From NCBI GenBank assembly GCA_030323885.1, contig CM059203.1:2108001-2172000 (forward strand): a stretch of DNA of 64,000 nt. Direction: 5' to 3'. Under the pieces are notes generated by a model. That model was not told where the DNA came from. It did not search any database and worked only from the letters and a program-made list of their open reading frames with translations. Positions 52,493-62,605 of this stretch are shown piece by piece; position 1 is the stretch's first letter; every line of letters begins with the position of its first letter. Source of the stretch: Branchipolynoe longqiensis (taxonomy: Eukaryota; Annelida; Polychaeta; Phyllodocida; Polynoidae). Made by a program: the position numbers and the translations under genes.

Positions 52493-52693
52493 GGAGGGGT
52501 GTAATACATGTGAAGAGAGCGGCGGAGAAACCCAGAAGAAAAATTCAATATAGTTGTCTTTCTTAAAATATATAGTACATGGATAAGAGATTGATGCCTG
52601 TTGCGATATGAATAACTGAATATAATCAAGCATTTTATTATTTTTCCAAGCATTCTTTACAGAGATATATCATGTGAAATCACAGGCACTCGC

Positions 52694-52751
52694 GGTAAGT
52701 ACCCGAATAAAGTGGTTGCAGATTCTGCCGATAGATGTCACTAGCTTAACT
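52694..52751. repeat. 67-bp unit, left end decayed
   Basis: AAGTACCCGAATAAAGTGGT, GATTCTGCCGATAGATGTCA, CTAGCTTAACT; the first bases have changed. Confidence 0.65.
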
Positions 52752-52959
52752 TGCGGGTTTATTAATTTAATTTTGTAATTGTCTGGCTAATCAAAATACC
52801 CCTTGTCCACAGTTTGAACCCTTCAGTCGTCAGCCAGACAAACTCTTAGTAACACTGCCTCAAACAGGCGAATTAGTGGTAGCACGGGACCCTACGGAGT
52901 TGACCTATAAAGATAAAGGCCTGAGAAGAATGGCTGGTACCGACGTGTAAGAACCGTAA

Positions 52960-53294
52960 AGCCACTGTCACACATCACCGGATTGGGGGAAACGGACAGA
53001 AACCGAACAAAGTCAGTTTTGTGTCCGTACAAGTTTTGAACATGCACAAAACTAGGAATGGAAGCCACCGGACTGACGTCTACGATTGATGTCCGTTTTG
53101 AGTTCGCTTCGTCTGTTGGTTATCCGTTCATTTCCATTTCAAGCCCGTCTTATGTCCATTTCATGTCTGTTCGTCCAGTGGCCTTTGACCTGATATCGCA
53201 ACATTTTGACACATTTTAATACATTTTGGTACTTATGACACCCGGACTAGACAATTCTGTCCGTTGCTCAATCCGGTGATGCGTAACTGGGGCT
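52960..53294 (+). mobile_element. MITE-1 copy
   Basis: Ends AGCCACTGTCACACATCACC and the complement of AGCCCCAGTTACGCATCACC; flanks TAA and TTA; centre near 53031-53054. Confidence 0.84.
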
Positions 53295-53577
53295 TTACCG
53301 GAGTACACCCCACCTCCTCATGTCGGCAACAAGCGTAGAACAATACGCGACGAAGGAAGGAACTAGGAGGAGGGAGGGGAAATAAACATTTTATTTTTCA
53401 CATGGATAAAATGCTAATGTCTATATGTTAAGTATGAAGGTAAATATGAAATGTCAAGTCACAATAGGGTAAAAATGTCAGTAGACGGAGTGGCTGGGAG
53501 GCAGCGGCGGGCCGCTTGTTAAGGAGGGAAGGAAGGCGCGGGGGGAGGGGGGGGGGAGTCGGGTGGCAGGAGGAGGA

Positions 53578-53929
53578 TGTTTCTTTGTTTGTTTGTTTGT
53601 TGTTGTTTTACGTCCTAGCAACATCTAAGGTCATATCAGGATGGGTACCGACTTGTGACAGTACGCACTCATGGCGATTTTATAGTACTGCCCCACTGGG
53701 AAATCAGGCCACCGGCACCATGACCTGATATCCCACTCAGTTGCATTATCCTGACACCGAGCTAACCAGCCCTTGCCCTATCCTAATAATGCCGAGCACC
53801 AGGCTAGGAAGCGACAAGTATCAATTTTTAAGTCATTGGTTTGACTCGACCGGGAACCAAACTCGCAAACTCCTGATCTTCCGCACGCGAGACCTGTGCT
53901 CTACCGATTCGGCCACCGCACCCAGTCAC
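53578..53929 (-). mobile_element. SINE-A, full length, 10-bp target duplication
   Basis: It is flanked by AGGAGGAGGA (53568-53577 and 53930-53939). Tail GTTTGTTTGTTTGTTGTTGT, head CGATTCGGCCACCGCACCCA. Confidence 0.9.
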
Positions 53930-53989
53930 AGGAGGAGGAAGGGGGGGGGGGATCTTCCTTCGCCGCGAACCAAAGTTGTACAAGTGGAC

Positions 53990-54130
53990 GGTTTTTAGTT
54001 CCTGCTATTAAAAAAAATTTGTTTAAAAAATAAATATATTAGATTGATCATTATGAATTATCTTACTTTAGTTTTATGTAATATTTTAAATACAAATGGC
54101 GAACTTTGAAATTATTTGAAGGGAAGAAAC
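53990..54130. mobile_element. MITE-3 internal fragment
   Basis: AATAAATATATTAGATTGAT, CTTACTTTAGTTTTATGTAA and GCGAACTTTGAAATTATTTG correspond to the 57171 copy. The terminal repeat is not preserved. Confidence 0.45.
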
Positions 54131-54157
54131 TCAAAATTCATCCTTCTAATATATATG

Positions 54158-54312
54158 TGATGTATAATGCATTATATGAGTATAAATGCTAAGAGAATAT
54201 ATATACGTTGCTACTTCCTCCATCGACGCATTGGTGGAGTTCCCCCCTCCCCAGCTGTCGGGGAGTTGTATACGGGTGGCCCCCCCTCGTGCCACACACA
54301 TGGAGGCATATA
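54158..54312 (+). repeat. Dispersed repeat F
   Basis: GATGTATAATGCATTATATG, AGTATAAATGCTAAGAGAAT, CCCCAGCTGTCGGGGAGTTG and TCGTGCCACACACATGGAGG. It contains a short hairpin CCCCAGCTGTCGGGG. Confidence 0.65.
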
Positions 54313-54332
54313 TATAGATTTATGTATATATA

Positions 54333-54993
54333 CAGTAAAACCTCTTAGGGTATGCTGGTATTGCAATACCTCACGGAGTTTGACGCCGCTGCCCTGCAGA
54401 GTTCTAAACCACTGCCTTGTGGTACAGGTTCTTGACAGAACCGAAGGCTAAGGGAGCAAACCCTGAACAGAAAACCACTGTGTCAGCATCAAGGGCGGTT
54501 GATGTATGGAACTCCCAACATCTCCCGACAAGACACTGCAGGGACAAATAGTTTTGCGCCTGTCTGGACATGTTCTTGCCAGTGTGAAACCTCTATTGCT
54601 CCCCGAGAGAGTGCCACTGGTAACTTGCAAAAGCCAGCAGCACTTCAACACTTTTGCAGGCAGCTTTCATGAAATGTAAACCTGAAGCTGAGAGACATTA
54701 AGACTGACTGTTCTGGTAAGACACCTGCCAACAGCAGAGACCTGAATGGAGAGCAGCAGTCAAGTAATGAAAGCAGTCTTTGTCGCATCGTGACCGACAG
54801 CATGATGATTATGATGATGAAAACCTCTCTAAATCGACGGACCATGGGACCGACTTTAAGTGGTCCATTTACGGAGGTGGTCTGTTTAGGAAGTTAGATT
54901 ATGGTTATAATGGTATTGTTGGGACCCAAATAAAGCGATAGATATAGAGAAGTCGTCGATCTGTGGAAGGGGTCGGTGAGAGAGGTTTTACTG
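54333..54993. mobile_element. MITE-P2 split by a LINE-derived insertion
   Basis: Left end CAGTAAAACCTCT (54333), right part AAAACCTCTCTAAATCGACG to AGAGAGGTTTTACTG, flanked by TA (54331-54332 and 54994-54995). Confidence 0.85.
54346..54819 (+). mobile_element. LINE-derived element, (ATG)n tail, 9-bp target duplication
   Basis: It is bounded by AAAACCTCT (54337-54345 and 54820-54828). The right end has CTGAAGCTGAGAGACATTAA, GAGAGCAGCAGTCAAGTAAT and an (ATG)n tail, the same 3' end as at 12791. The left 310 bases match 27405-27845 only. Residual frames are short and broken. Confidence 0.82.
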
Positions 54994-55008
54994 TACATGT
55001 GTGTGTGT

Positions 55009-55165
55009 GTGATGCATAGCGCATTATACGAGTATAAATGCAAGGGGAACATATACTTTATATATCTATTCCTCTTTGGCACATTGATGGAGTGCCCCCC
55101 CCCCCACCCAGCTGTCGGGGTACTTGGTTGGTGGGACCCCCCTCGCGCCACACACATATGTATAT
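55009..55165 (+). repeat. Dispersed repeat F
   Basis: GATGCATAGCGCATTATACG, AGTATAAATGCAAGGGGAAC, CACCCAGCTGTCGGGGTACT and TCGCGCCACACACATATG. With the copy at 54158 it brackets the MITE-P2. Confidence 0.65.
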
Positions 55166-55224
55166 ATATATATAATAAGAAATCAATTTTGATATCTTGT
55201 ATGTCATGTTTCTCTTCTGACATG

Positions 55225-55365
55225 TTTGCATTTCACATATCTCAAAACTTAGCCAATAAAAATAAATGTTCTTTAAAATTAAAGTAATCTTGGTTATAAC
55301 AATCAATTTAATATATTAATCTCAGAAAAATTATAGAAATTCAAAACCATCGGACTATGCAACTG
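55225..55365. mobile_element. MITE-3 right part
   Basis: CATTTCACATATCTCAAAAC to AAAACCATCGGACTATGCAA, CTG; the left part is lost. Confidence 0.7.
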
Positions 55366-55389
55366 TAACCCACACACATATATATGTAT

Positions 55390-55582
55390 GTATGTGCTCT
55401 ATAATCCATTATGGGAATATAAACGAGGACACTACCTATCTTCAGTTCCCTATGTAATAGTATCCTATCTAACTGTCTCTGTGTAGTATGACATGGGCCA
55501 CACTGGCGCCACCTGTGAGGGGCTCTAGGCACTGTATGCCAGCTGCATTTGGCCGTTAACGCCTATAGGCCCAGTGGGACCG
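55390..55582 (+). repeat. Dispersed repeat G
   Basis: ATGTGCTCTATAATCCATTA, GGCCACACTGGCGCCACCTG and GGCACTGTATGCCAGCTGCA. Confidence 0.72.
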
Positions 55583-55994
55583 TCAAATGGTATAAATATC
55601 AGTGTTTCGGTGTGGACAATAGAATCCTATTCAATGAATAAACATTTACAAAAAAGGGCAACAAAATAATGCAGTGTCAGATTGCAACTTACACATATGA
55701 TTGATATATGGGTTATCACCTCTATCTGATCTTATCTGTTGTGATATTTGCTTATGTGAAGTGTAATCTATTATGTGAGTATAAATATTGACATATTATT
55801 TCAACACAACTCTGCATTGTATTCTATGAATCTGACCCCGGGAAAAAAATGGAGCCTCATCGGCACGTAAGGTAAACCCCAGAAATAACTAACAAAAGCC
55901 CTGAATGTAAATAACCAGAGCTCTAGAAGTAAATAGTAAAACTCTCAAAAGTTCTAAAAGTCATTAATAATAGGCTCCAAAAATAAGTAGAAAC
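55583..55994. other. Unassigned AT-rich spacer
   Basis: No gene or repeat is recognised up to the gap. Confidence 0.25.
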
Positions 55995-56493
55995 NNNNNN
56001 NNNNNNNNNNNNNNNNNNNNNNNNNNNNNNNNNNNNNNNNNNNNNNNNNNNNNNNNNNNNNNNNNNNNNNNNNNNNNNNNNNNNNNNNNNNNNNNNNNNN
56101 NNNNNNNNNNNNNNNNNNNNNNNNNNNNNNNNNNNNNNNNNNNNNNNNNNNNNNNNNNNNNNNNNNNNNNNNNNNNNNNNNNNNNNNNNNNNNNNNNNNN
56201 NNNNNNNNNNNNNNNNNNNNNNNNNNNNNNNNNNNNNNNNNNNNNNNNNNNNNNNNNNNNNNNNNNNNNNNNNNNNNNNNNNNNNNNNNNNNNNNNNNNN
56301 NNNNNNNNNNNNNNNNNNNNNNNNNNNNNNNNNNNNNNNNNNNNNNNNNNNNNNNNNNNNNNNNNNNNNNNNNNNNNNNNNNNNNNNNNNNNNNNNNNNN
56401 NNNNNNNNNNNNNNNNNNNNNNNNNNNNNNNNNNNNNNNNNNNNNNNNNNNNNNNNNNNNNNNNNNNNNNNNNNNNNNNNNNNNNNNNNNNNN
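55995..56493. other. Assembly gap (499 N)
   Basis: Run of N. Confidence 0.99.
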
Positions 56494-57166
56494 TCGACAT
56501 TTCTTACTTTTTTGGGGGGTAAACTATTTATTCATCTGAATATGACATTTGTCAGCACCGGCGCACTGGTCTTCCGGCCATCTTACTATTGGAATTGACA
56601 GTCTAAATAATCTAAGTTTGGTCAGTGCTGTATTACTATTAGTCACAGCACCGATCCTGTAGAATTAAGGGAGTGGCTCCTGCTGTATATTGTACAGCAC
56701 CAGTCATGGTAGTTCATACAAAAATGGGGAGCAGCACCGAGTTGAAGGTGTATTCTTGGGGCAACTCAAACAATTGTTGTGGGTTACATTTTTTCTCTTA
56801 TAAAACAAGCTAAGTTTATAGTTGACAAGATATTTTGTCTGTCTTATATATTGTTCAATGTGTTTAAACAGGTTGATAGTTGTGTAGGATGTTCGGTGTG
56901 TTGGTGGTTTGTTCCTGATGGTTAAGGGTGGTGGCAGGGAGGGGGGGCCCATTGGGGTGGGCGGTGGCGGGGGGGAAACCCACAGGAGAGCAAGCGAGGA
57001 TGCGTGGGGGGGGGGGGGGAGGAGCTCAGGGCTTTGCTAGTAATTACTGCAGTAGTCGTTCAAGGGCCTGAATAACCGATAACATTATTTGTTGCCAGGA
57101 CGTAAAGCTCCAACAACCAACAAACCAACAAACAAATTGTTTCTTTCAGAGAACTCACTCCTCTCT
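56494..57166. other. Unassigned spacer
   Basis: Loose repetition of GTCAGTGCTGTATTACTATT / GCTGTATATTGTACAGCACC in 56550-56705; G runs at 56940-57020; a SINE-A tail piece (GTTGCCAGGACGTAAAGCTC) at 57093. No gene. Confidence 0.35.
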
Positions 57167-57167
57167 A

Positions 57168-57869
57168 AGAGTTGCATAGTCCGATGGTTTTGAGTTTCTG
57201 ATATTTTCTGAGATAAATATATTAGGTTGATCGCTATAATCTACCTTACTTTAATTTGAAGTAACGTTTATTTTAAATGGCTAACTTTTGAGATATTTGA
57301 AGTGTTTGTTTGTTTGTTGTTGTTTTACGTCCTAGTAACATCTAAGTTCATATCAGGATGGGTACCGACTTGTGACAGTGCGCACTCATGGTGACTTTAT
57401 AGTGCTGCCCCACTGGAAGACCAGGCCACCAGCACCATGACCTGATATCCCACTCAGTCACATTATCCTGACACTGAGCCAACCAGTCCTTGCCCTCTCC
57501 TAATAATGCCGAGCATCAGGCTAGGAAGCAACAAGTATCAATTTTTAAGTCATTGGTTTGACTCGACCAGGGTTCGAACCCACGATCTACCAACACGGGA
57601 GACGGACGCTCTAACTCATTCGGCCATCCCGTCCGGTCTATTTGAAGTGCAAGCATGCAAAATTAATTTTGGCAAGCACGCCAAAACTCTGACACCATAG
57701 GCTTCTTTCTACAGTAAGAAGTTCTATTAAATTGACACGATCTTCACTTCTATGTCGCGACAAATGTTTAATAAATACACCATTATCTAAGTTAGATATG
57801 TAGAATAAAATCTAGATAATTCTTTTGGTTTTGAAAAATTTGATTTTTTCATCGGACTATGCAGCTTTA
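57168..57869. mobile_element. MITE-3 interrupted by a SINE-A
   Basis: Left end AGAGTTGCATAGTCCGATGG, right end CATCGGACTATGCAGCTT. The inside aligns in reverse with the copy at 49100 (GCCAAAATTAATTTTG against GCCAAAACTAATCTTACATG). Confidence 0.85.
57305..57638 (-). mobile_element. SINE-A, full length, perfect 11-bp target duplication
   Basis: TATTTGAAGTG flanks both sides (57294-57304 and 57639-57649). Tail GTTTGTTTGTTGTTGTTTTA, head CATTCGGCCATCCCGTCCGG. The MITE-3 at 49100 supplies the empty site. Confidence 0.95.
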
Positions 57870-58007
57870 ATGTTCACCCAAGAGGTTCACGTGCCTAAAA
57901 TGCCATTTCAGACAACAAACACTTAATATAATCACACTGCGCATCCCTACGCGCATACTTCAGGCACTGCTAAAAGCAATACTGGAATACCTGCCAGCTT
58001 CCTGCGC

Positions 58008-58260
58008 GTTGCCATGGTTACTATTAAGCGTTGCTATCCGGAGTTATGAGGCCAGATGTGAGCTTGTGACGCATCAATAGTCACATGACCGTGAACTATG
58101 CGAGCTTGGGTCGCCAGGTTCGCCGCGTACGTGAGCTACGTCACGTGATCGGTGTGAGAATGCGCGGCAACTGAGCCTTATTTATAGGCCTCCTGGCGGG
58201 CTTCGGTAGAACTACGCTACTCACTTAACACCTTCAACCTACGCAGCTTTCAGCCGAGGT
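58008..58260 (+). promoter_or_regulatory. X-box, CRE/E-box and TATA-like cluster
   Basis: GTTGCCATGGTTAC (58008-58021) fits an RFX X-box on the minus strand. TACGTCACGTGATC (58137-58150) joins a CRE half-site and the E-box CACGTG. TTATTTATAG (58178-58187) is TATA-like on either strand. The stretch is complex, CpG-bearing and free of the window's repeat families. A start of transcription near 58210 is possible, but no coding exon follows before the next SINE. A first non-coding exon remains open. Confidence 0.4.
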
Positions 58261-58292
58261 ACACCCATCTTATTTGCGTCTTAGCATCTGGT

Positions 58293-58340
58293 ATGACCTT
58301 AGATGTTGCCAGGATGTAAAACTCCAACTCCAACCAACCC
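58293..58340 (+). mobile_element. SINE-A tail fragment
   Basis: GTATGACCTTAGATGTTGCC and AGGATGTAAAACTCCAACTC. Confidence 0.7.
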
Positions 58341-58346
58341 ACCACC

Positions 58347-58660
58347 GGGCGTTGTGGCCGAATCGGTAGTCGCGTGTCTCACATGTGGAAGGTCGGGAGT
58401 TTGGTTCACGGGTGAGTCAAACCAATGACCTATAAAATTGATACTTGTCGCTACCTAGCCTGGTGCTTTGCATTAATAGGATATGGCAAGGACTGGTTAG
58501 CTCAGTGTCAGGATGATGTGAATTGGGTATCAGGTCATGATGCCGGTGGCCTGGGTCTCCCAGTGGGACAGCATTATAAAGTCACCATAAGTGCACTGTC
58601 ACAAATCGGTACCCGTCCTGATATGACCTTAGATGTTACTAGGACGTAAGAGAACAACAC
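58347..58660 (+). mobile_element. SINE-A, full length
   Basis: Head GCGTTGTGGCCGAATCGGTA, B-box-like GTTTGGTTCACGG, body and a tail ACGTAAGAGAACAACAC. Confidence 0.85.
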
Positions 58661-58924
58661 TATTAATATTACTTGAATCTGGGTTTAATACCTCTATCTG
58701 TAGGATATACACATTTTCTTATCTGTTCATTGATGAACCAGGCAGGATGGCCGCCTCGGTATCGCCTTCATTTGTTATGTGCGATGTTGCTAGGGTGCAA
58801 AACCCCGACCACCTACTCATATTGTCATGGCAACAGTGCCCTAAGCAGTCTTGTGTCGCCCTACAGTGGTGCATGCCGTACATCCATTGACAGCGCACTG
58901 AGCTCACAGGCAAGGAGCCACATA
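58661..58924. other. Unassigned spacer
   Basis: ATTGTCATGGCAACAGTGCC (58818) has a single GGCAAC half X-box. A short frame here has no domain. Confidence 0.25.
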
Positions 58925-58925
58925 T

Positions 58926-59245
58926 ACAGGTTTGTTTGTTTGTTTGTTTTGTTTGTTTGTTGTTGTTTTACGTCCTAGCAACATCTAAGGTCATATCAGG
59001 ACGGGTACCGACTTGTGACAGTTTGCACTCATGGCGATTATATAGTGCTGCCCCACTGGGGCCCTAGGACCCAATATCCCACTCAGTCACATTATCCTGA
59101 CACCAGTCCTTGCCCTATCCTAATAATGCCGAGCACCAGGCTAGGAAGCGACAAGTATAAATTTTAAAGTTATTGGTTTGACTCGACTGGGAACCGAACT
59201 CGCAAACCTCTGCCTGTGCTCTACCGATTCGCCCACCGCGCCCGG
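58926..59245 (-). mobile_element. SINE-A, small internal deletions
   Basis: Tail (GTTT)n, GTTTTACGTCCTAGCAACAT, and head CGATTCGCCCACCGCGCCCG. Confidence 0.85.
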
Positions 59246-59264
59246 TATATAGATAGGTACTTAG

Positions 59265-59480
59265 GTAGGCGTGGATAGGGTGGTGTCATCAGGGAGCATA
59301 GATGGTGTAATGGTTAGCACACTAGCTCAGAATGCATGTTGTGTGGGTTCGAATCCTGTTCTTGGCGCAATATTTCCAATTTTCCTAACCCCCGTCACAA
59401 CACAGGTGCGTGACCAGGATCCTGTATAAGCCAGGATCCTGTATAAGCTACTTCTTGTATGGTTGTTAAACCTACCCTGT
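59265..59480 (+). mobile_element. SINE-C, single copy
   Basis: GGTAGGCGTGGATAGGGTGG, GGTGTAATGGTTAGCACACT, GTGGGTTCGAATCCTGTTCT, then GGTTGTTAAACCTACCCTGT. CAGGATCCTGTATAAGC is doubled. A SINE-A tail (GACCATCCTGATATGACCTT) follows directly at 59485-59545. Confidence 0.8.
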
Positions 59481-59556
59481 GTACTGACCATCCTGATATG
59501 ACCTTAGATGTTGCCAGGATGTAAACCTCGAGGAAACAAACAACAATGGGTATGTA

Positions 59557-60037
59557 CAGTATAACCTCGTTAAACCAAACTTGAAGGGACCCTAGAAATC
59601 TGTTTGGATTAACCGATCATTGGCTTAACCTAGCTTTGGCTTTGACTTTGAATTTGAGTAAGCATGTATTGCACATGTAATATACAATGTATGTGGTCAC
59701 TTTGATTGTTTTTTTATGTGTGTACAGTATAACCCCATTAAACCCTGCTCGGTTAAACCAAACGATCGGTTAATCCAAACTTTTTTTGGCGGCCCGGGAA
59801 AATACTACCATTTATCATATAAAAAAGTCAGTGGGGTCTCTGATGACCTTATAAACCACATGGAAGTTTGGTTTAACCATATCGGTGTGGGCTGGGGCCC
59901 GACAATTTTGTCTGGATTAACCGATAGTTTGGATTAACCGACTTTGGTTTAACCACCTTTTTTATATGATTGGTAGTAAAAGATTGGATTAACCGATCGT
60001 TTGGTTTAACCGAGCTTGGTTTAACGGGGTTGTACTG
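59557..60037. mobile_element. MITE-P1 (pogo-like)
   Basis: Ends CAGTATAACCTCGTTAAACC and the complement TTTAACGGGGTTGTACTG, with TA on both sides (59555-59556 and 60038-60039). A second internal left end is at 59726 (CAGTATAACCCCATTAAACC). Confidence 0.86.
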
Positions 60038-60049
60038 TATATAAATGCA

Positions 60050-60335
60050 TTGTCTGTATATATGTAATTGTAACAATTAAACGACTTATTGACGTAAACC
60101 ATTTAAAAGACTTGACATTTCCAGGGGGAGTGGGGGTGCAAGTGTAGTAGCCAGCAGTGACCTCTCAGGCAAGGAGTCACATAGACAGGTAGGCGTGGAT
60201 AGGGTGATGATATCAGGGAGCCTATGTGGTGTAATGGTTAGCAGACTAGCCCAGAATGCCAAAGGTGTAGGTTCGAATCCTGCTCTAGGCGCAATATTCC
60301 CCATTTTCACCCCACCCCTACAACAATATGCATGC
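60050..60335 (+). mobile_element. SINE-C with linker
   Basis: AAAAGACTTGACATTTCCAG, GACCTCTCAGGCAAGGAGTC, GGTGTAATGGTTAGCAGACT, TAGGTTCGAATCCTGC and CAATATTCCCCATTTTCACC. Confidence 0.8.
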
Positions 60336-60833
60336 CCAGCCACCCTCCATGCATAAAAACAAACACAACAATAAAATAATCTCCAGCATATGCTGATATG
60401 TGCGCAATGTCTACATGTATTGCACTGGTTTTCGAAGTAGCGACAGAGTGTGTGTTGGCAGTAGGCAGCTGGTTTCTGGCAGTGCTGGCCGCATTGTTGA
60501 TATATCGCTACAGGACTGCGGTTGGATGAGAATAGCCATTGCCAGCAGGTGGGCGTAAGCCAGACTTCACCGTCATGCATAGATTATGGCTGCGTGGAAA
60601 TGGCTCTGTTCTGGTGGTGTTGTGGTTAGCGAGCGCCTCTAGTCGAAGCGTCGACATGGGCTGAGGTTTGCTCAGAAACTTATTTGCATCGCAGCCCGAT
60701 TTTCACTTATGTTGGTAAAAATATTGGGTGTGCACCCTAGAGTGGCGCCACCTAGTGTGTTGTATGCAGATTGTTGGTGATACTAGTGAAATGGGATTTG
60801 AAGAATTTATTCTGAAAGTGGTAGCCAGGTCAG
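60336..60833. other. Unassigned spacer with a tRNA-like fragment
   Basis: GGTGTTGTGGTTAGCGAGCG (60616) resembles an A-box, but no clear B-box follows at normal distance. No gene. Confidence 0.3.
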
Positions 60834-60834
60834 T

Positions 60835-60921
60835 AAAGCCCCAGTTACACTGCGGCTTGCGACCACTTTGTGACCACATTTTGAACCAAAGAACCTACAG
60901 TCAGTCACCAGCAACCTCCTA
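60835..60921 (+). mobile_element. Left end of a MITE-1 relative, third arm type
   Basis: TAAAGCCCCAGTTACACTGC then GGCTTGCGACCACTTTGTGA: the terminus fits the AGCCCCAGTCACAC pattern but the arm is new. The rest is cut by the next SINE. Confidence 0.5.
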
Positions 60922-61275
60922 CCAGACGGGGTGGCCGAATGAGTTGGGCGTCTGTCTCCTGTTTTGGGAGCTCGCGGGATCTGAACCCATGGGTTTCTGG
61001 GGTCGAACCCTGGTCGAGTCAAATCAATTACATTAAAATTTATACATGTCGCTTCCTAGTCAAGTGCGCGCCATAATTAGGATAGGGTAAGGACTGGTTT
61101 GGCTCAGCATCAGGATAATGTGACTGAGTGAGATATCGGGGCATGGTACTGGTGGCCTGGTCTCCCAGTAGGGAAGCATTATAACGTCCCCATGAGTGCA
61201 CACTGTCGCAAGTCAGTACCCATCCTGATATGACCTTAGATGTTGCTAGGACGTAAAACAACAAACAAACCTCTT
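60922..61275 (+). mobile_element. SINE-A, long-linker form
   Basis: Head ACGGGGTGGCCGAATGAGTT, TTTTGGGAGCTCGCGGGATC linker as in the copies at 15050 and 39866, tail GACGTAAAACAACAAACAAA. Confidence 0.88.
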
Positions 61276-61329
61276 TATTCTCAGAGCGCGGTTTGTAAGC
61301 CAAGCTGACCAGCATGCTTGAAATAACCA

Positions 61330-61392
61330 ACTGGCACTGGCGCTGTGACCAGGATGCCGTGAGTGTTGTGCATTGTATGGCTTACATACGTT
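61330..61392 (+). mobile_element. SINE-E 3' fragment
   Basis: GGCGCTGTGACCAGGATGCC and GTTGTGCATTGTATGGCTTA match 12713-12760. Confidence 0.55.
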
Positions 61393-61405
61393 AATAGACC
61401 CCGCC

Positions 61406-61472
61406 AGTTAAGCTGGAAAGTACCTGAATAGAGTAGTTCCAGATTCTGCCGATAGATGTCACTAGCTTAACT
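61406..61472. repeat. 67-bp unit with perfect 9-bp inverted ends
   Basis: AGTTAAGCTGGAAAGTACCT ... CCGATAGATGTCACTAGCTT, AACT; best-preserved copy of the unit at 52426. Confidence 0.72.
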
Positions 61473-61565
61473 GCAGGGGGTTTATTACCTGACACATGTA
61501 TGAGGCGGTGTTAGCGAGGCAAAACGCGTTTTGGGCGGGATTTCCAGTTTAGCTGTGAAAAGTCG

Positions 61566-62240
61566 GTATGTATGGAGCAGTGTTAGGGAAACACCGTGAG
61601 TTTAAGGTCGGCTACACTAACACCACTCCGTACCAAGTTTACGGGTGGTGTTAGGTACCGATTAGGCCCAAATCTATACAATGCTATCATATTTAACAGA
61701 ATTACATACTCAAAAAGTGAAATTTGATTAAATTAACCCTAAAATCGAAGCGATATTAATGCCGCCGCTAAATCGGCGGCGTTATTCATATTGTCAAATG
61801 TCAACAAAACAATTCGCCGCCACCGCTGAATCGGTGGTGAATCGGCGGCGATATTGGCAAATAGCGGTTCAGAAACAATTAAATTGGATCAAATTAAACC
61901 AGAAATCGAACCGATATTAACGCCGCCGCCGAATTTTGGTCAGATTAAACGAATAATCAAACCGATATTAACGCTGCCGCCGGCGCCGGAACGGCGGCGA
62001 TATTGTGAAATATAGGTGCTCGCCGGCAACAGGCTCAGAGGGATTTCCCAAATCTATAAATAACTGCTAGGTTAGCTAACGCATCCTCGCTTTGGCTCCG
62101 TACATGCCCCGTGACACATTTCCCAACACTGGCGTTAGGTACCCCGGCACCAGCCCTTAACACCGGAGCCGATAAATACGTGTTCATGCATATAGCCTCC
62201 TGGTGTTTTAACTAGCTATTAACCCCTCGTGTTAAAATGT
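61566..62240. other. AT-rich DNA with repeated GCCGCC hairpins
   Basis: A stem of GTATGGAGCAGTGTTAG (61570-61586) against CTAACACCACTCCGTAC (61617-61633) comes first. Then three units begin CGATATTAA(T/C)GC(C/T)GCCGCC near 61750, 61911 and 61961, each in AT-rich DNA. GCCGCC is paired with nearby GGCGGCG (61758/61777, 61813/61848, 61983/61991). No frame or known family fits. Confidence 0.55.
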
Positions 62241-62604
62241 GTTCAGGGATCCCATTTCTCAGTGAAATCGCTGATTTCAGCGAAAACTGAGTTTCCAAAT
62301 CAGTGAGAATGAAAATCATGTCTGCGAAAAAAGCTTTACTTTTATGTATTTGTTGACCTTGAAAGTCTTAAGACAATTGGAATGTCAAGGCCAAAATATG
62401 TCCAAATAGGTGCCAGATTGCACCATTTTAATTATAGGTTTTTAACCAATTTCTAGGTGACATGGGTCCGGCTAGTCATGGCTAGTTTTTTCAGGGATTT
62501 CTATTTTTGTCACTGGGACCTCTGGTTTTAGTCCTGGGATATAAGATGGTGAAAGTTTTGTGATGGGCCACATCCTATTCCGCTTAAGGAATAAAGGAGG
62601 AGTA
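62241..62604. other. Unassigned spacer
   Basis: Short inverted words (AGTGAAATCGCTGATTTCAG) near 62260-62310. No gene. Confidence 0.25.
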
Positions 62605-62605
62605 A

